The notes: a model not told the origin generated them from the sequence alone. Counted from the stretch's first letter, positions 9,956-22,399 are shown. The stretch: 64,000 bases of DNA from Paraescarpia echinospica (GCA_020002185.1 CM034532.1:25770100-25834099), one strand, 5' to 3'. Translations and numbers: made by a program.

Positions 9956-12500
9956 TGTTCTACCCAGGCAGTGGAAGTACCTGACTTGTTCTACCCAGGC
10001 AGTGGAAGTACCTGACTTGTTCTACCCAGGCAGTGGAAGTACCTGACTTGTTCAACCCAGGCAGTGGATGTACCTGGCTTGTTCTACCCAGGCAGTGGAA
10101 GTACCTGGCTTGTTCTACCCAGGCGGTGAAAGTATCTGGCTTGCTCAACCCAGGCAGTGAAAATACCTGACTTGTTCTATCCAAGCAGTGGAAGTACCTG
10201 GTTTGTTCTACCCAGGCAGTGGAAGTACCTGGCTTGTTCTATCCAGGCAGCAGAAGTACCTGGCTTGTTCTATCCAAGCAATGAAAATACCTGACTTATT
10301 CTATCCAAGCAGTGGAAGTACCTGGTTTGTTCTACCCAGGCATTGGAAGTACCTGGCTTGTTTTATCCAGGTAGTGAAATTACCTGGCCTGTTCTATCTA
10401 GGCAGTAGAAGTACCTGGTTTGTTCCATCTAGGCAGTGAAAGTACCCGGCTTGTTCTATCCAGGCAGTGGATGTACCTGGCTTGTTCTATCTAGGCAGTG
10501 GAAGTACCTGGCTTGTTCTACCCAGGCAGTGGAAGTACCTGGCTTGTTCTACCCAGGCAGTGGAAGTATCTGGCTTGTTCTATCTAGGCAGTGGAAGTTC
10601 CTGACTTGCTCTATCCAGGCAGTGGAGGTAGCTGGCTTGTTCTATCTAGGCAGTGGAAGTACCTGGCTTGTTCTATCCAGGTAGTGGAAGTACCTGGCTT
10701 GTTCTACCCAGGCAGTGGATGTACCTGGCTTGTTCTACCCAGGCAATGGAAGTACCTGGCTTGTTTTACCCAGGCAGTGGAAGTATTTGGCTTGTTCTAC
10801 CCAGGCAGTGAAAATACCTGACTTGTTCTATCCAAGCAGTGAAAATACCTGACTTGTTCTATCCAAGCAGTGGAAGTACCTGGTTTGTTCTACCAAGGCA
10901 TTGGAAGTACCTGGCTTGTTCTATCCAGGCAGTGGAAGTACCTGGCTTGTTCTATCCAGGTAGTGAAATTACCTGGCTTGTTCTATCTAGGCAGTAGAAG
11001 TACCTGGTTTGTTCCATCTAGGCAGTGAAAGTATCTGGCTTGTTTTATCCAGGCAGTGGATGTACCTGGCTTGTTCTATCTAGGCAGTAGAAGTACCTGG
11101 CTTGTTCTACTCAGGCAGTGGAAGTACCTGGCTTGTTCTATCCAGGTAGTGGAAGTACCTGGCTTGTTCTACACAGGCAGTGGAAGTACCTGGCTTGTTC
11201 TACCCAGGCAGTGGAAGTATCTGGCTTGTTCTATCTAGGCAGTGGAAGTTCCTGACTTGCTCTATCCAGGCAGTGGAGGTAGCTGGCTTGTTCTATCTAG
11301 GCAGTGGAAGTACCTGGCTTGTTCTATCCAGGTAGTGGAAGTACCTGGCTTGTTCTACCCAGGCAGTGGATGTACCTGGCTTGTTCTACCCAGGCAGTGG
11401 AAGTACCTGGCTTGTTTTACCCAGGCAGTGGAAGTATCTGGCTTGTTCTACCCAGGCAGTGAAAATACCTGACTTGTTCTATCCAAGCAGTGGAAGTACC
11501 TGGTTTGTTCTACCCAGGCAGTGGAAGTACATGGCTAGTTCTATCCAGGCAGTAGAAGTACCTGGCTTGTTCTATCCAAGCAGTGAAAATATCTGACTTG
11601 TTCTATCCAAGCAGTGGAAGTACCTGGTTTGTTCTACCAAGGCATTGGAAGTACCTGGCTTGTTCTATCCAGGCAGTGGAAGTACTGGCTTGTTCTATCC
11701 AGGTAGTGAAATTACCTGGCTTGTTCTATCTAGGCAGTAGAAGTACCTGGTTTGTTCCACCTAGGCAGTGAAAGTACCTGGCTTGTTTTATCCAGGCAGT
11801 GGATGTACCTGGCTTGTTCTATCTAAGCAGTGGAAGTACTTGGCTTGTTCTACCCAGGCAGTGGAAGTACCTGACTTGTTCTATCCAGGTAGTAGAAGTA
11901 CCTGGCTTGTTCTACACAGGCAGTGGAAGTTCCTGGCTTGTTCTACCCAGGCAGTGGAAGTACCTGGCTTGTTCTACCTAGGCAGTGGAAGTACCTGGCT
12001 TGTTCTATCCAGGCAGTGGAAGTTCCTGACTTGCTCTATCCAGGCAGTGGAGGTAGCTGGCTTGTTCTACCCAGGCTGTGGAAGTACCTGGCTTGTTTTA
12101 CCCAGACAGTGGAAGTATCTGGTTTGTTCTACCCAGGCAGTGAAAATACCTGACTTGTTCTATCCAAGCAGTGGAAGTACCTAGTTTGTTCTACCCAGGC
12201 AGTGGAAGTATCTGGCTTGTTCTACCCAGGCAGTGAAAATACCTGACTTGTTCTATCCAAGCAATGGAAGTACCTGGTTTGTTCTACCCAGGCAGTGGAA
12301 GTACCTGGTTTGTTCTACCCAGGCATTGGAAGTACCTGGCTTGTTCTATTCAGGCATTGGAAGTACCTGGCTTGTTCTATTCAGGCAGTGGAAGTACCTG
12401 ACTTGCTCTATCCAGGTAGTGGAAGTACCTGGCTTGTTCTATCTAGACATTGGAAGTACCTGACTTGCTGTATCCAGGCAGTGGAGGTACCGAGCACCTG
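9956..12500. repeat. 31-bp minisatellite, about 82 copies, with higher-order repeats
   Basis: Unit of 31 bp containing GGCAGTGGAAGTACCTGGCT then TGTTCTACCCA. Variant units recur in the same order: the run starting at 10,591 is repeated almost exactly at 11,242, a spacing of 651 bp or 21 units. A third, less exact round ends near 12,153. Left copies (9956-10,190) include the more divergent forms. Many short open frames with a 31-residue period arise because three units make 93 bp; none is a gene. Confidence 0.96.
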
Positions 12501-15500
12501 GTTTGTTCTAGCTGCACCTCTATTTTATAGATATGCTTGAAAAGACCATTTATAAACTACAGCAAACAAGATTCATTCCCTTGGATAGTGAAGACATTGT
12601 TGGAAGCCTAGAGCGGGTGTGGCTTTAATGATACCGTTAGCTGCCAATTATGAAGTAGGTTCTCATCACATAATGTATTACAACACACAACATATACACT
12701 TACAGGGATCGATCTGGCAAAAGTCATGCAAGTACCCTTTGAGCACATCAGATATAGAACTATGTGCCTTTTCGAAATTCAATGTGCCCCAGATCAGTTG
12801 ATTAAACTTTAATAATTAATTTGCGTGATAGTGAGATCACTTACATAACCTTGTAAATGTGGACAATAATATTTTTATATTAGGCATGTAATCATGTTAT
12901 TCTTTAACTTGTTTTGAATTATATTCAGTACTACCTACGCGACGTATTTCTGGGTACAAAATATTCAACCATCAATATCAAAGTGCTCAGAAATGTTCAG
13001 GTTTTATCCAAAATCTGTAACGTTACAAAACTACTACTAGATACATTCTGGGTAGGTGTGCCCCATTTTGTGTGGACTGGTCATGCTACTACAGTCTACT
13101 GCTCCAAGGATAGGGAGATTCTAACTGACAAATACGATGCAGCAGTTTGTGACATTGAGTGACAACAATTCACATACGTGAGAGCACTAACTAAAAATAT
13201 TCAGAGAACCATGTTAATTAAACATTAAGAAACTCATTGATACACCGATGAACAGATGTATGGAATAACCTCACTCAGTCTGTGGTTGAGATTGCATCGG
13301 TGCAGTCTTCTGAGAGGAAATTAGATGATAAGTTGTGGAAAAATCACCCAATTAAATTATACTATACAGTAAGACTATTACATGTAAGACTAGAACATAG
13401 CATTGTCTTTTTTTTTAAAGGTTATGACCCAAGGTGACGGGGGCATTTGTAATGAATGTACTATTTGTGAGCCTTGGTGACGGAGGCATGATTTATAAAC
13501 ATGCTTTTAAAAATGTTTATTTTTCGTTTACAATGTACTCCCATTGTACTATTTAGCAAACATACATGAATTTAAAAACGTGCATATAGTGTAGATGTAT
13601 GGATGGATATTATTTTCTATAGATATGAACAGATTGCATTTCGTTCGGCAGGAGTTGAATTTTGACCATGGGTGATAATTATGGTGTCGGCGGCAACAAA
13701 CACTGTTCACAGTGCTCGACTAAAGCTTATAAACAATGTCAGCGACAGGCAAGGGGTAGACAAGGCACAAGGGCATTGACTAGACTGTTCTCAGTGTCCA
13801 GTCATCAATGTAAGATGTGATTTAAATAACTCCATTCAGGCCATTGTTCTGTTGTCCGCGCGGCTGTTGTCTGTGTTCGGATGCAGACTGGAGCAAACTG
13901 GAGCACTATTTGGGTCTCAAAATGCACTAAGCCTAAGATGCAAATTTTTTTTTTATTTTTTGATTCTGCACAAGTGCCCTTCAATGTTCTCAGATTTCTC
14001 AGATATGTTTTGTAAGCATCTTTTGGGCACTTGCGGAACACAAGTATGCAGCATTCCAGCATACAAAATACGCGTCAATGACGTGTTTCCGCGCTCCAAG
14101 GGAATCCCTGCACCTAGACACCTACACACGTCATACTTGATTCATGTTACCTCCACGAATGGATGACATGTTACACCGTCCTCCCAATACCCCACTTAGG
14201 GGTATATTTTCCCTTCCCCTACATTACTTCACCCAACATCCACATTCCTAACATCACTAATGTTATGTGTATACAAACCTCCCTTACTTTCAGACCCTCC
14301 CAAAACATCTAGAATCTATTTACGGTACCAGTCTGAAATGCAAGCTGGCCACTCGTCCCATCGTTTATGCAATTATGCGTGTGCTTTTGCATATGTATAA
14401 TTTTATATTCCCGCACAGGGTGTTTGGTTGCCGGTTGTTTTAGTGTTGAACCCATAGAGGAAATACTGCCAGTGAAAACAAGTGAAAAACACTATGTCAC
14501 TCGTATGACAGTAAATTGGCAAAACTACACCGAAATTATTAACTTGGGCAAACAGTGAACAGGAAAGTGGGGTTCACAATGGCCACTAAAGAGGGTTTAG
14601 GGCTTCAAATTGAGCCCACATGATGTGGGGATCAACATACAACACTGCATCATCCAGCATTTTGTCAACACAGTTTAGAGATGACGACAGTGACATCAAA
14701 TATGACCGTCATTACTTCAAGTGGACAGTGCATGGCGGTGACACCCCACAACAAGGGCAGCCGGTGCAGTGGTTTGAACCCCTCCAACAAAAATTGGTCC
14801 CGTAGATTTTATTTATTTGAAGAGCGCGAATACATCGAAGGCGGGTCGTGTGCGCATAAATAATGAAGTGGTAGCCACAGCGCCATGTCTTGTATATAAA
14901 CCGAGACATGTGAACTCTGTAGGAAAGAGACAATTGTGGACAGGAAACGAAGCTGTTTATGATGCCACTTAACGTGTTGTCTTATTGCAAGTTTCCCACA
15001 ACACCTTTGGTTTCAGAAGAAGCCTGTGGTCTACCAGGCTTCCCATGTGAGAAACCACAATCTCAACAAGACATGAATCAGACTCGCAATTGAACGTGGG
15101 GTTTTCCAAACACACAAGTCTTAACAAGCAGCATTCCTGCTCACTTTGGGCCCACAAGAGTGGGCAACAGATCCGCACCTTAATTATCAGCAAAGAATAA
15201 ACAACTAGGATAGAGGAATTAGTTTGTTTAGCTGCTGCTCTTTTATGACATCTTAGAATAGCCACTGCTCAAGCAATCAGAACATGTTTATTTTGATGGT
15301 TTATAAACAGATCATGCAACTGGAAACCCAGGGTTGAAAGGGGGCAGCACGATTTGTCAAAACCCCCTTCAAGGCTGTAATGCATTCAGGTTCTTGTCCT
15401 GCCTGTGCATGCCCGGCCCTATATTTACACTGCCCATATATTTTCATTATTGCGCTAACGATCTACCAGTTAAATTTGCTGCTGCAAATAAATGACTCAT

Positions 15501-15725
15501 GTTTCTGTTGGCGCTGATAAGGAGTCCTGTTTTTACCTGCCCCGCTCGGAGGGGACTATTCTTTAAGAATTCAACAAACAACAATGTCCCAGTTCTAGAT
15601 GATATCTTACATTCGGTGTGCACATCTTTACAAACTAGACCTATCCCTCCTACACGCTGTAGTGTGTTGTATGTTCTCACGCTAAGATCAACTTGGAACA
15701 GAAATAGACGTAGATACAAGTTGAA
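12501..15725. other. Mostly unique sequence
   Basis: No exon, RNA gene or repeat family recognised. A phrase like CCAAGGTGACGGGGGCAT occurs twice at 13,430-13,495. Open frames at 12,914-13,162 (plus), 13,805-14,062 (minus) and 14,969-15,265 (minus) show no family match I know and no clear splice borders. Confidence 0.45.
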
Positions 15726-15731
15726 TGTATA

Positions 15732-15853
15732 CTTGTCAACCCACCCTGGTTTTCTGGGAGTCTCCCAGGTTTTTTGTTAATCTCCCGGACTTCCAGAAAA
15801 GAATAAAGTCTCCTGGATTTTTGGTGAAGATGAAAATCGCTCGGGTTGTCAAG
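15732..15853. mobile_element. Possible small TIR (hAT-like) element
   Basis: The left end CTTGTCAACCCACC is matched, inverted, by CGGGTTGTCAAG at the right (10 of 11 bases in the core). Between them lie CTGGGAGTCTCCCAGG and CTCCCGGACTT. The sequence style resembles non-autonomous hAT-type repeats of invertebrates. No convincing 8-bp target duplication is visible, so the call is tentative. Confidence 0.35.
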
Positions 15854-15859
15854 GAAATC

Positions 15860-16495
15860 TACATGAATTTCACTTCAGGCCCCCAACAGCACCCGGTCTT
15901 CTGATGTTCAATACAACAGAACTGAACTGCTGAGACTCACAAAATATCCAACAGCACACCCCCCATTTTTCAAAATCCAATTAAGCCGAGACTCACAATG
16001 AATCTTGAATCGACCTGATTTTGAAAGTCAGAAGTTGGAACTCAAAACTCAAGACAAACATGAAGTGATAACATATTATAGGGAAGCTGTTCTAAAGCTG
16101 TGTTACCCTTCTTGTTCATGGCGATTCACCACTTTGTCTGGCATAGACACTCATTTTTAGGTGTCTGTATAAACAACATCAAAACCTACATTCTTCAGGA
16201 CAGTTCAGGCTGTATTCAACATCTCTTGCTACCAACTACTGTTGATGTTAGTTTTCATGGCAACTATAACTGAAAGAATCATGCAGTACAAGAACTATAC
16301 TTATTCATAATTTAATCAATATGTAATCACATATTTTTTGGTGTCTGAATATGTAGTTTTTCAAACGTAAACATTCATACACTTTCACATAGCTTTATAT
16401 GTTAATTTTGATATTTCATCAGCGTGCAAGTCCATATCAGATTCTGTGGCATAAGAATGGCACCAGAAAAGTGAAGCCCAAAACAGGAGCCATCC
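15860..16495. other. Unique sequence
   Basis: AT-rich with no recognised feature. Confidence 0.5.
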
Positions 16496-16496
16496 A

Positions 16497-16745
16497 GTAA
16501 AAGTTTGTTCTTGTATAGCACAGTATCCAGTCTTCAGGACTGCTCAAAGCACTTCTTACTTTACTCCCTGGCAGACCCGTTCAATCAACTGACCATCTTG
16601 GGAAGCATTCAGCCACACTGCAATTAATGCCTGAATATTAATATCCACCACTGTCTACAGATACTCATTCATACAGCTGAATGAACTGGAGCAAGGTAGA
16701 GTGAACGAACTTGCCCATGGTTCGACATGGCAATACAGACAGATG
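16497..16745 (-). mobile_element. SINE copy C, tRNA head missing or degraded
   Basis: Body and tail match copy D (CAGTATCCAGTCTTCAGGAC, GGGAAGCATTCAGCCACAC). Homology fades after GGTTCGACATGGCA, before the tRNA-like head, and there is an internal deletion near 16,635. Confidence 0.8.
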
Positions 16746-16804
16746 GAATTACAACCTTCCCTTGGTCTGACTGCAACTGTCAGGTGACCGCCAGTATCAA
16801 ACCC

Positions 16805-16872
16805 AGAAAGGTGGTAGTGAGGAAATGCCAGAGAGGGTGTAACCCCTGAGAGGGTATAACCCCAGAGAGGGG
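16805..16872. repeat. Short 16-17-bp repeat
   Basis: Three imperfect copies of GAGAGGGTGTAACCCC between SINE copies C and D. Confidence 0.65.
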
Positions 16873-16943
16873 CATGGAAGCTTCATATAGACTGAATATG
16901 TTGGAGACTTTGACAAGACTAGTTTAGATTAAGAATTACTGAA

Positions 16944-17283
16944 TAAAAGTAAAAAAGTAAAGATAAGTTCTTATATAGCGCAGTATCCAGTCCTTCGGGA
17001 CTGCTCAAAGTGCTTTACACTTTATTCCCTGGCAGGCCTGTTCAATCGAACACCATCTTGACTTCTTTGGGAAGTATTAAGCCATAATGCATTAATATGT
17101 GAAGACTACTCATATACAAATATCCACCACTGTCTATAGCCAGGTACTCATTCATACATCTGAGTGAACCGAAGCAACATAGAGTGAACGAACTTGCCTA
17201 AAGTTTGACATGGCAGTAGAGGATTTGAACCCGGGTTCTCTCGATTGAGGGTCCGATGCTCTAGCCACAGCACTACTGCGCTC
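16944..17283 (-). mobile_element. tRNA-derived SINE, copy D (full length)
   Basis: The minus strand reads a tRNA-like head with a CTAGAGCATCGGACC-like A-box side and a GGGTTCAAATCC-like B box. The family body and the tail GCGCTATATAAGAACTTATC with TTTACTTTTTTACTTTT follow. It is the best-preserved copy together with copy E, and lies about 200 bp from copy C in the same orientation. Confidence 0.88.
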
Positions 17284-17284
17284 C

Positions 17285-18235
17285 ACTACAGAAAAGAAGG
17301 GAGAGAGGAAATACTAGGCCTCTTGATCATTGTAAGACATCACAAAAATATCACCAACACAAAGTGCTTTAAACATCCTAGGTCTGGTGACGTTTCACTC
17401 CACTGAACATGACATGGCTTGGTGCACATTTAAAAACAGACAACTTCCAAATCTGGGATCAGTCACATCCTGGGATGGACCCAAGAATGTGGATACTTGA
17501 TCATTTTATCTTTGTCATCACATGCGATATCACCCAATAGCAGTGATTATTGTCAATGGGCTGTCACCTCTTCAATCTGTCACCCTGTGCTTATATGACT
17601 CAGGTGCTGGAGCCATGACAAGTCTGGACAAGTCTGTGTAATAAATACACCTGTCCCAATCGCGGGACAGCTCACATTGTAGGGGTGGCAAACCAGCAGA
17701 CAGAAAAATTAGCAACCCCAATTTAGCCTTCCGGAACGTGGCTGTGTTTTTACGGCCCTGTCTGGCATGGGCCCAGACTTGTCACAAGGGGCATGTGTCG
17801 CATGGAGTTCAGGATGCCACAGATCTATGTGAAATCTCTACATTAAAAGGCGGATTGATTTCCGGTGCAGGTGCATGGTGAGTATCCCACTGACAAGTCT
17901 CCACTGCCTATACTGCCTCACAATAGCAACCTGCAGGTCGGGGCAAACTTGACAAAACATCTCATGTTTTATATCCACGGTGAGATGACTGCCACTTCTC
18001 TAGTTAACCAGCTACTATTGTGTTTGCGTTAATAAATGGGACGCGCTCCTTTTGGTTGTCTATGACAGGACTCCGTAGAACCAATGATCACATTACTTGA
18101 TGTGTTATGCAAAACTCAAATTGTTATGAAATTATTGGCAATAACCAAAGAAACAACACTAAGTAGTAATGTGTCATGACAACGAATGTGTACAAGAACG
18201 ATAACTTAACAAGAACTTTTGAAAACATAATTCAA
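17285..18235. other. Unique sequence
   Basis: No feature recognised. Around 17,735-17,815 a phrase near AATTTAGCCTTCC resembles one near 20,553, perhaps remnants of an old dispersed repeat. Confidence 0.4.
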
Positions 18236-18239
18236 CCCC

Positions 18240-19300
18240 GACTCTACAAAAATGGAAGACCGAGTGGTTCTGGTGGGGAGCAGAGGAGGGCAACGACAAC
18301 ACTGTGGACTGGAAGAAAACAAGGGAGGGGTGCTGATAGGGAGAAGAGGAGGGCAACGACAACACAGTGGACAGGAAGAAAACAAGGGAGGGGTGCTGAT
18401 AGGGAGAAGAGGAGGGCAACGACAACACAGTGGACAGGAAGAAAACAAGGGAGGGGTGCTGATGGGGAGAAGAGGAGGGCAACGACAACACAGTGGACAG
18501 GAAGAAAACAAGGGAGGGGTGCTGATGGGGAGCAGAGGAAGGCAACGACAACACTGTGGACAGGAAGAAAACAAGGGAGGGGTGCTGATAGGGAGCAGAG
18601 GAGGGCAATGACAACACTGTGGACAGGAAGAAAACAAGGGAGGGGTGCTGATAGGGAGAAAAGGAGGGCAACGACAACACAGTGGACAGGAAGAAAACAA
18701 GGGAGGGGTGCTGATAGGGAGCAGAGGAGGGCAACGACAACACTGTGGACAGGAAGAAAACAAGGGAGGGGTGCTGATGGGGAGCAGAGGAGGGCAACAA
18801 CAACACTGTGGACAGGAAGAAAACAAGGGAGGGGTGCTGATGGGGAGCAGAGGAAGGCAAAGACAACACTGTGGACAGGAAGAAAACAAGGGAGGGGTGC
18901 TGATGGGGAGCAGAGGAGGGCAACAACAACCCTGTGGACAGGAAGAAAACAAGGGAGGGGTGCTGATGGGGAACAGAGGAAGGCAACGACAACACTGTGG
19001 ACAGGAAGAAAACAAGGGAGGGGTTCTGATGGGGAGCAGAGGAGGGCAATGACAACACTGTGGACAGGAAGAAAACAAGGGAGGGATGCTGATCGGAGCA
19101 GAGGAGGGCAACGACAACACAGTGGACAGGAAGAAAACAATGGAGGGGTGCTGATAGGGAGCAGAGGAGGGCAATGACAACACAGTGGACAGGAAGAAAA
19201 CAAGGGAGGGGTGCTGATAGGGAGCAGAGGAGGGCAATGACAACACTGTGGACAGGAAGAAAACAAGGGAGGGGTGCTGATGGGGAATAGTGGAGGGCAA
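18240..19300. repeat. 63-bp minisatellite, about 17 copies
   Basis: Unit of 63 bp including GGACAGGAAGAAAACAAGGG and AGGGGTGCTGAT. Few substitutions separate copies, indicating recent expansion or homogenisation. Since 63 is divisible by three and the unit lacks stops in most frames, open frames of 294-364 codons appear on both strands. Their overlap, lack of splice sites and repeat-only composition argue against genes. Confidence 0.95.
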
Positions 19301-19399
19301 ATGTAAAACATGAGATAGGAAGAAGAAATAGGGAGGTGGATGTTAGGGAGAAGCTCAGGGTGACTACAACAAGAATTGTGTAGCAGTGGTTAGACCTGA

Positions 19400-19620
19400 T
19401 TGTGCAGGAACCAGGAGGAAGATGTCACATTACAAACTATTGAGACAACTTCCAGTGGACTGTGTTTGTCTGCCAGCCCTCTAGACGGTTCCCTCAGCAA
19501 CCCTCGCACCACCCTCACATCTGACACCTGGCACCTGGCACACAGGATTCATAGCTACCCTCAGTCACCACCCCAACCATACCTGCTGATCAGGTATGAA
19601 TACTGGTAGGGTGACAACCA
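19400..19620. other. Short unique spacer
   Basis: Balanced composition between two arrays with a 69-codon open frame of no recognised family. Confidence 0.4.
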
Positions 19621-19659
19621 GCACCCCAGACACAGGCTCCAGATGCATGGGATAGGGTA

Positions 19660-20285
19660 CAGAGCTCTAGTGGGTGGGGTGGTGTGACCAGTCCTAGGGG
19701 TGGAATGACCAGTCCTAGGGGTGGAATGATCAATCCTAGGGATGGGGTGGAGTGACCAGTCCTAGGGGTGGGGTGGGGGATGATCAGTCCTAGGGGTGGG
19801 GTGGAGTGACCAGCCATTGGGGGTGGGGTGGAGTGACCAGTCCTAGGGATGGGGTGGAGTGACCAGTCCTAGGGGGTGAGGTACAGTGACCAGCCCTAGA
19901 GGGTGGGGTGAAGTGACCAGCCCTAGGGGGTTGGGTGGAGTGACCAGTCCTAAGGTTGGGATGGAGTGATCTGCCATAAGAGGTGGGGTGGAGTGACCAG
20001 TCCTAGGGGGTGGAGTAAATTGACCAGTCCTAGGGGGTGGAGTGACCAGTCCTAGGGGGCAGGGTAGAGTGACAAGCCCTAGGGGGCAGGGTGGAGTGAC
20101 CAGCCCTAGGGGGTGGAGTGACCAGTCCTAGGGGGCAGGGTAATGACAAGCCGTAGGGGGTGGGGTAGAGTGACAAGACCTAGGGGGCGGGGTGGAGTGA
20201 CCACTGCTAGGGGTGGAGTGGTGTGACCAGTCCTAGGGGGTAGAGTGGAGACAACCCAGCCTTGTGGGGTGGGATAGGGTGGGAT
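19660..20285. repeat. G-rich 21-27-bp minisatellite
   Basis: About 26 copies of a variable unit built from GACCAGTCCTAGGGGGTGGGG, with unit length changing by gain or loss of a GGGGT block. Runs of four or five G repeat along the plus strand (for example near 19,776-19,800), giving G-quadruplex potential. Confidence 0.93.
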
Positions 20286-20289
20286 GGGG

Positions 20290-21105
20290 TACAGTGAGTA
20301 GCCGATCATGTGGGAATGGGACAGCACATAGCTTTTCAGTCTGCAATAATAATAATAGTGAAATATATGTAAAAGTAACACTGAACTCTCCATATATGTG
20401 ACATGGCCAGACCAATAGGTTTTAGTGCCATCTTGCCCCAGTGGCAGACAAACCCCTGCCTAGGGCTATGCAGAGCTAAGGGAGGCCAGCCAATAGACAT
20501 CCTTACAAAGCGACTTCTTGACACCTGTGCACAGGTGGTCTTTAGGGCAAATTTAGCCCTCCAGATGTGAATTTGGAAACGCCGCCAGATGAATGCCCTA
20601 ACAACCCTCTAAATGCATTCACTAACTCGGGTCAACCAAGTTTACCCTCGCCCTGGTTCTCTATACAGCCTGCAAAGCATGTCTGGACTTGTCAAATTAC
20701 CCTTTGTAAAGAGGAGCAGCGTTCTTTGAGGGGCGCCTTTCTGGCACCCAGCACCCAGGGTAAAGGGGTCAGTGTTATTTAATCAGAGTTGTAATCAGGA
20801 CATAAGATCATATTAGGCAGTAATCTGAACTGCCTGAAAAAGCTGCACATTAAAGCTGCTGGCATGAGATGTAAATATACAAGTCTGTTTTTGCAGAGAC
20901 AAGACCGATGCAGGGTGAATTTAATATATCATATTTAAACACAGGGCTATTTGGTACTTTGATTGTGTATGTACAGTCAATTACACGACATTGTTTGTGT
21001 CTGGCTTTTTCCCAGGGACCAATGATATTGTTAGTGCAAGGCTGTCTGAGTAGCCCAGGGCCAACTGAGGTGGGCTGGGGACAGGGAATGACAGCTGTAC
21101 GGGGT
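20290..21105. other. Unique sequence
   Basis: No exon or repeat recognised. Confidence 0.45.
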
Positions 21106-21108
21106 TAA

Positions 21109-21430
21109 TACCTTTCCCCTGTTACTTGTTTCCCTAGACGTACACACCCCTTTAGTTTTATACAACCTTGTTCCAGAACCGAATCATTTAGAATGTCATT
21201 TTTACCCAGAACTATTGAAAACTGGAACAATCTTCCCACTGAGGTGATACTGGCCCCTAAATTGGAGTCGTTCAGGACTCTGCTACAGGCCTCCCAGTCA
21301 CAGAGCAAATTTGAATAAACCTTACAATTATTTACATTATATTTGTCTTAATATCTCCGAGATGTATCTTTTTTATTTATTCTTTTATTTATTTGCAACG
21401 CCCCTACATTATAATCCCCATCTTGATTAG
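21109..21430 (+). mobile_element. Non-LTR retrotransposon C-terminus and 3' end
   Basis: The plus frame 21,109-21,318 reads RRTHPFSFIQPCSRTESF, then SFLPRTIENWNNLPTEVI, then APKLESFRTLL, and ends in TAA. The F.PRTI..WN.LP..V......ESF...L pattern is the well-known closing motif of reverse-transcriptase polyproteins of animal non-LTR elements. Upstream of 21,106 the frame is closed, so this is a 5'-truncated copy of about 70 codons plus an AT-rich 3' UTR. The tail differs from the 8.4 kb element, so it is probably another family. Confidence 0.82.
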
Positions 21431-21589
21431 GTTTACATCATATAACGGAGGAAGCACTGACACATCTAGTGACACCAACTACAAGACTACCTGTCTCTTG
21501 AAACCACTCCAAGTATGTTTGGTGACACTAGAGACCACAACTCTAAGGACGACTTCTTTCATTTTGACAACTTCCATACCTTTCTCTCC

Positions 21590-21665
21590 ATCTCTCTCCC
21601 TATCCCCCTCTCTCCCTGCCTCCCTGCCTCCCTCTCTCCCTCTCTCCTTCGCTCCTTCCCCAAGT
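21590..21665. repeat. CT-rich low-complexity tract
   Basis: CTCTCCCTGCCTCC-type pyrimidine run of about 75 bp. Confidence 0.8.
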
Positions 21666-21699
21666 ACCCGTTTCCCTAACACTTTATTTTTTTAACTGT

Positions 21700-22295
21700 G
21701 ATCTTGTAGACTTAAACCTCTCAATACCAGGACGTGCCACCAGGACACTTTTGCCAATGTAGTATAGTGACCTCGGTGAGATGGCAGAGATTCTGCATTT
21801 TTATAAAGCTTTTTTAAATTAAACTGGATTTTGTTTAATGATAGATTTTCCTTAGAAGCTCATTATTTTAGTGAAATGGTCCCCATGATACATCCGCCGT
21901 GACCTTCGACCTGGCAAATAACCATCACATCTTGTACACATAATGCCTGTATGGTAATGGCATCAAGCTTCAAATACACAAAGATCTCAGTGATAATCAA
22001 CCTCACCTCCTTATCAAGGCAAGTGTCAATAGGGATATTCTCACCTTCAGGCAGCCACCAGATCTTATCAGCAGTTTATCAACAACAATAAATGATTTTT
22101 TTTATAAAGCTATTCATTTTTATATCTCTCGCACAGGAAACGTTCAGATCTGGGCTGTTAAAACATGATAACGTAAAAAACTAATAATAGAATAGTTCCT
22201 TCTTCGTTTGGCTGTTTCTTCCTTCTACTAGGCAACCTTGTCTTTCCATGCAAAAACAGCAAACAGAACGTTCTTCTAACTAGGAATCATTTGCA
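21700..22295. other. Unique sequence
   Basis: A stop-free minus frame of roughly 65 codons (about 21,870-22,075) contains a GTGAG that could be a donor. No protein family is recognised, so it is left uncalled. Confidence 0.4.
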
Positions 22296-22297
22296 TA

Positions 22298-22395
22298 TAT
22301 AATTGTCCCTGTTCATGATTTTGCCTAATGATTCTGGTATGTTGTGCCTCTTAGTTCAGATTCCTGACGACATAGGCGCTATAGAAGTTTATTCC
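22298..22395 (+). mobile_element. LINE 3' tail fragment (same family as 8.4 kb)
   Basis: Matches 8533-8612: TTGTCCCTGTTCATGATTTT, TTCTGGTATGTTG, CAGATTCCTG and TAGGCGCTATAG, but without coding sequence and with only a short tail. Confidence 0.72.
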
Positions 22396-22399
22396 ATGG

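Noticed and set aside
9956..12500. CRISPR-like regular repetition
   Set aside because: Repeats are contiguous with no unique spacers, and the genome is eukaryotic.
12914..13162. 82-codon plus-strand open frame as an exon
   Set aside because: Mixed composition but no recognised domain or convincing acceptor and donor.
21870..22075. Stop-free minus frame with GTGAG as an exon
   Set aside because: About 65 codons is within chance expectation and no protein family was recognised.
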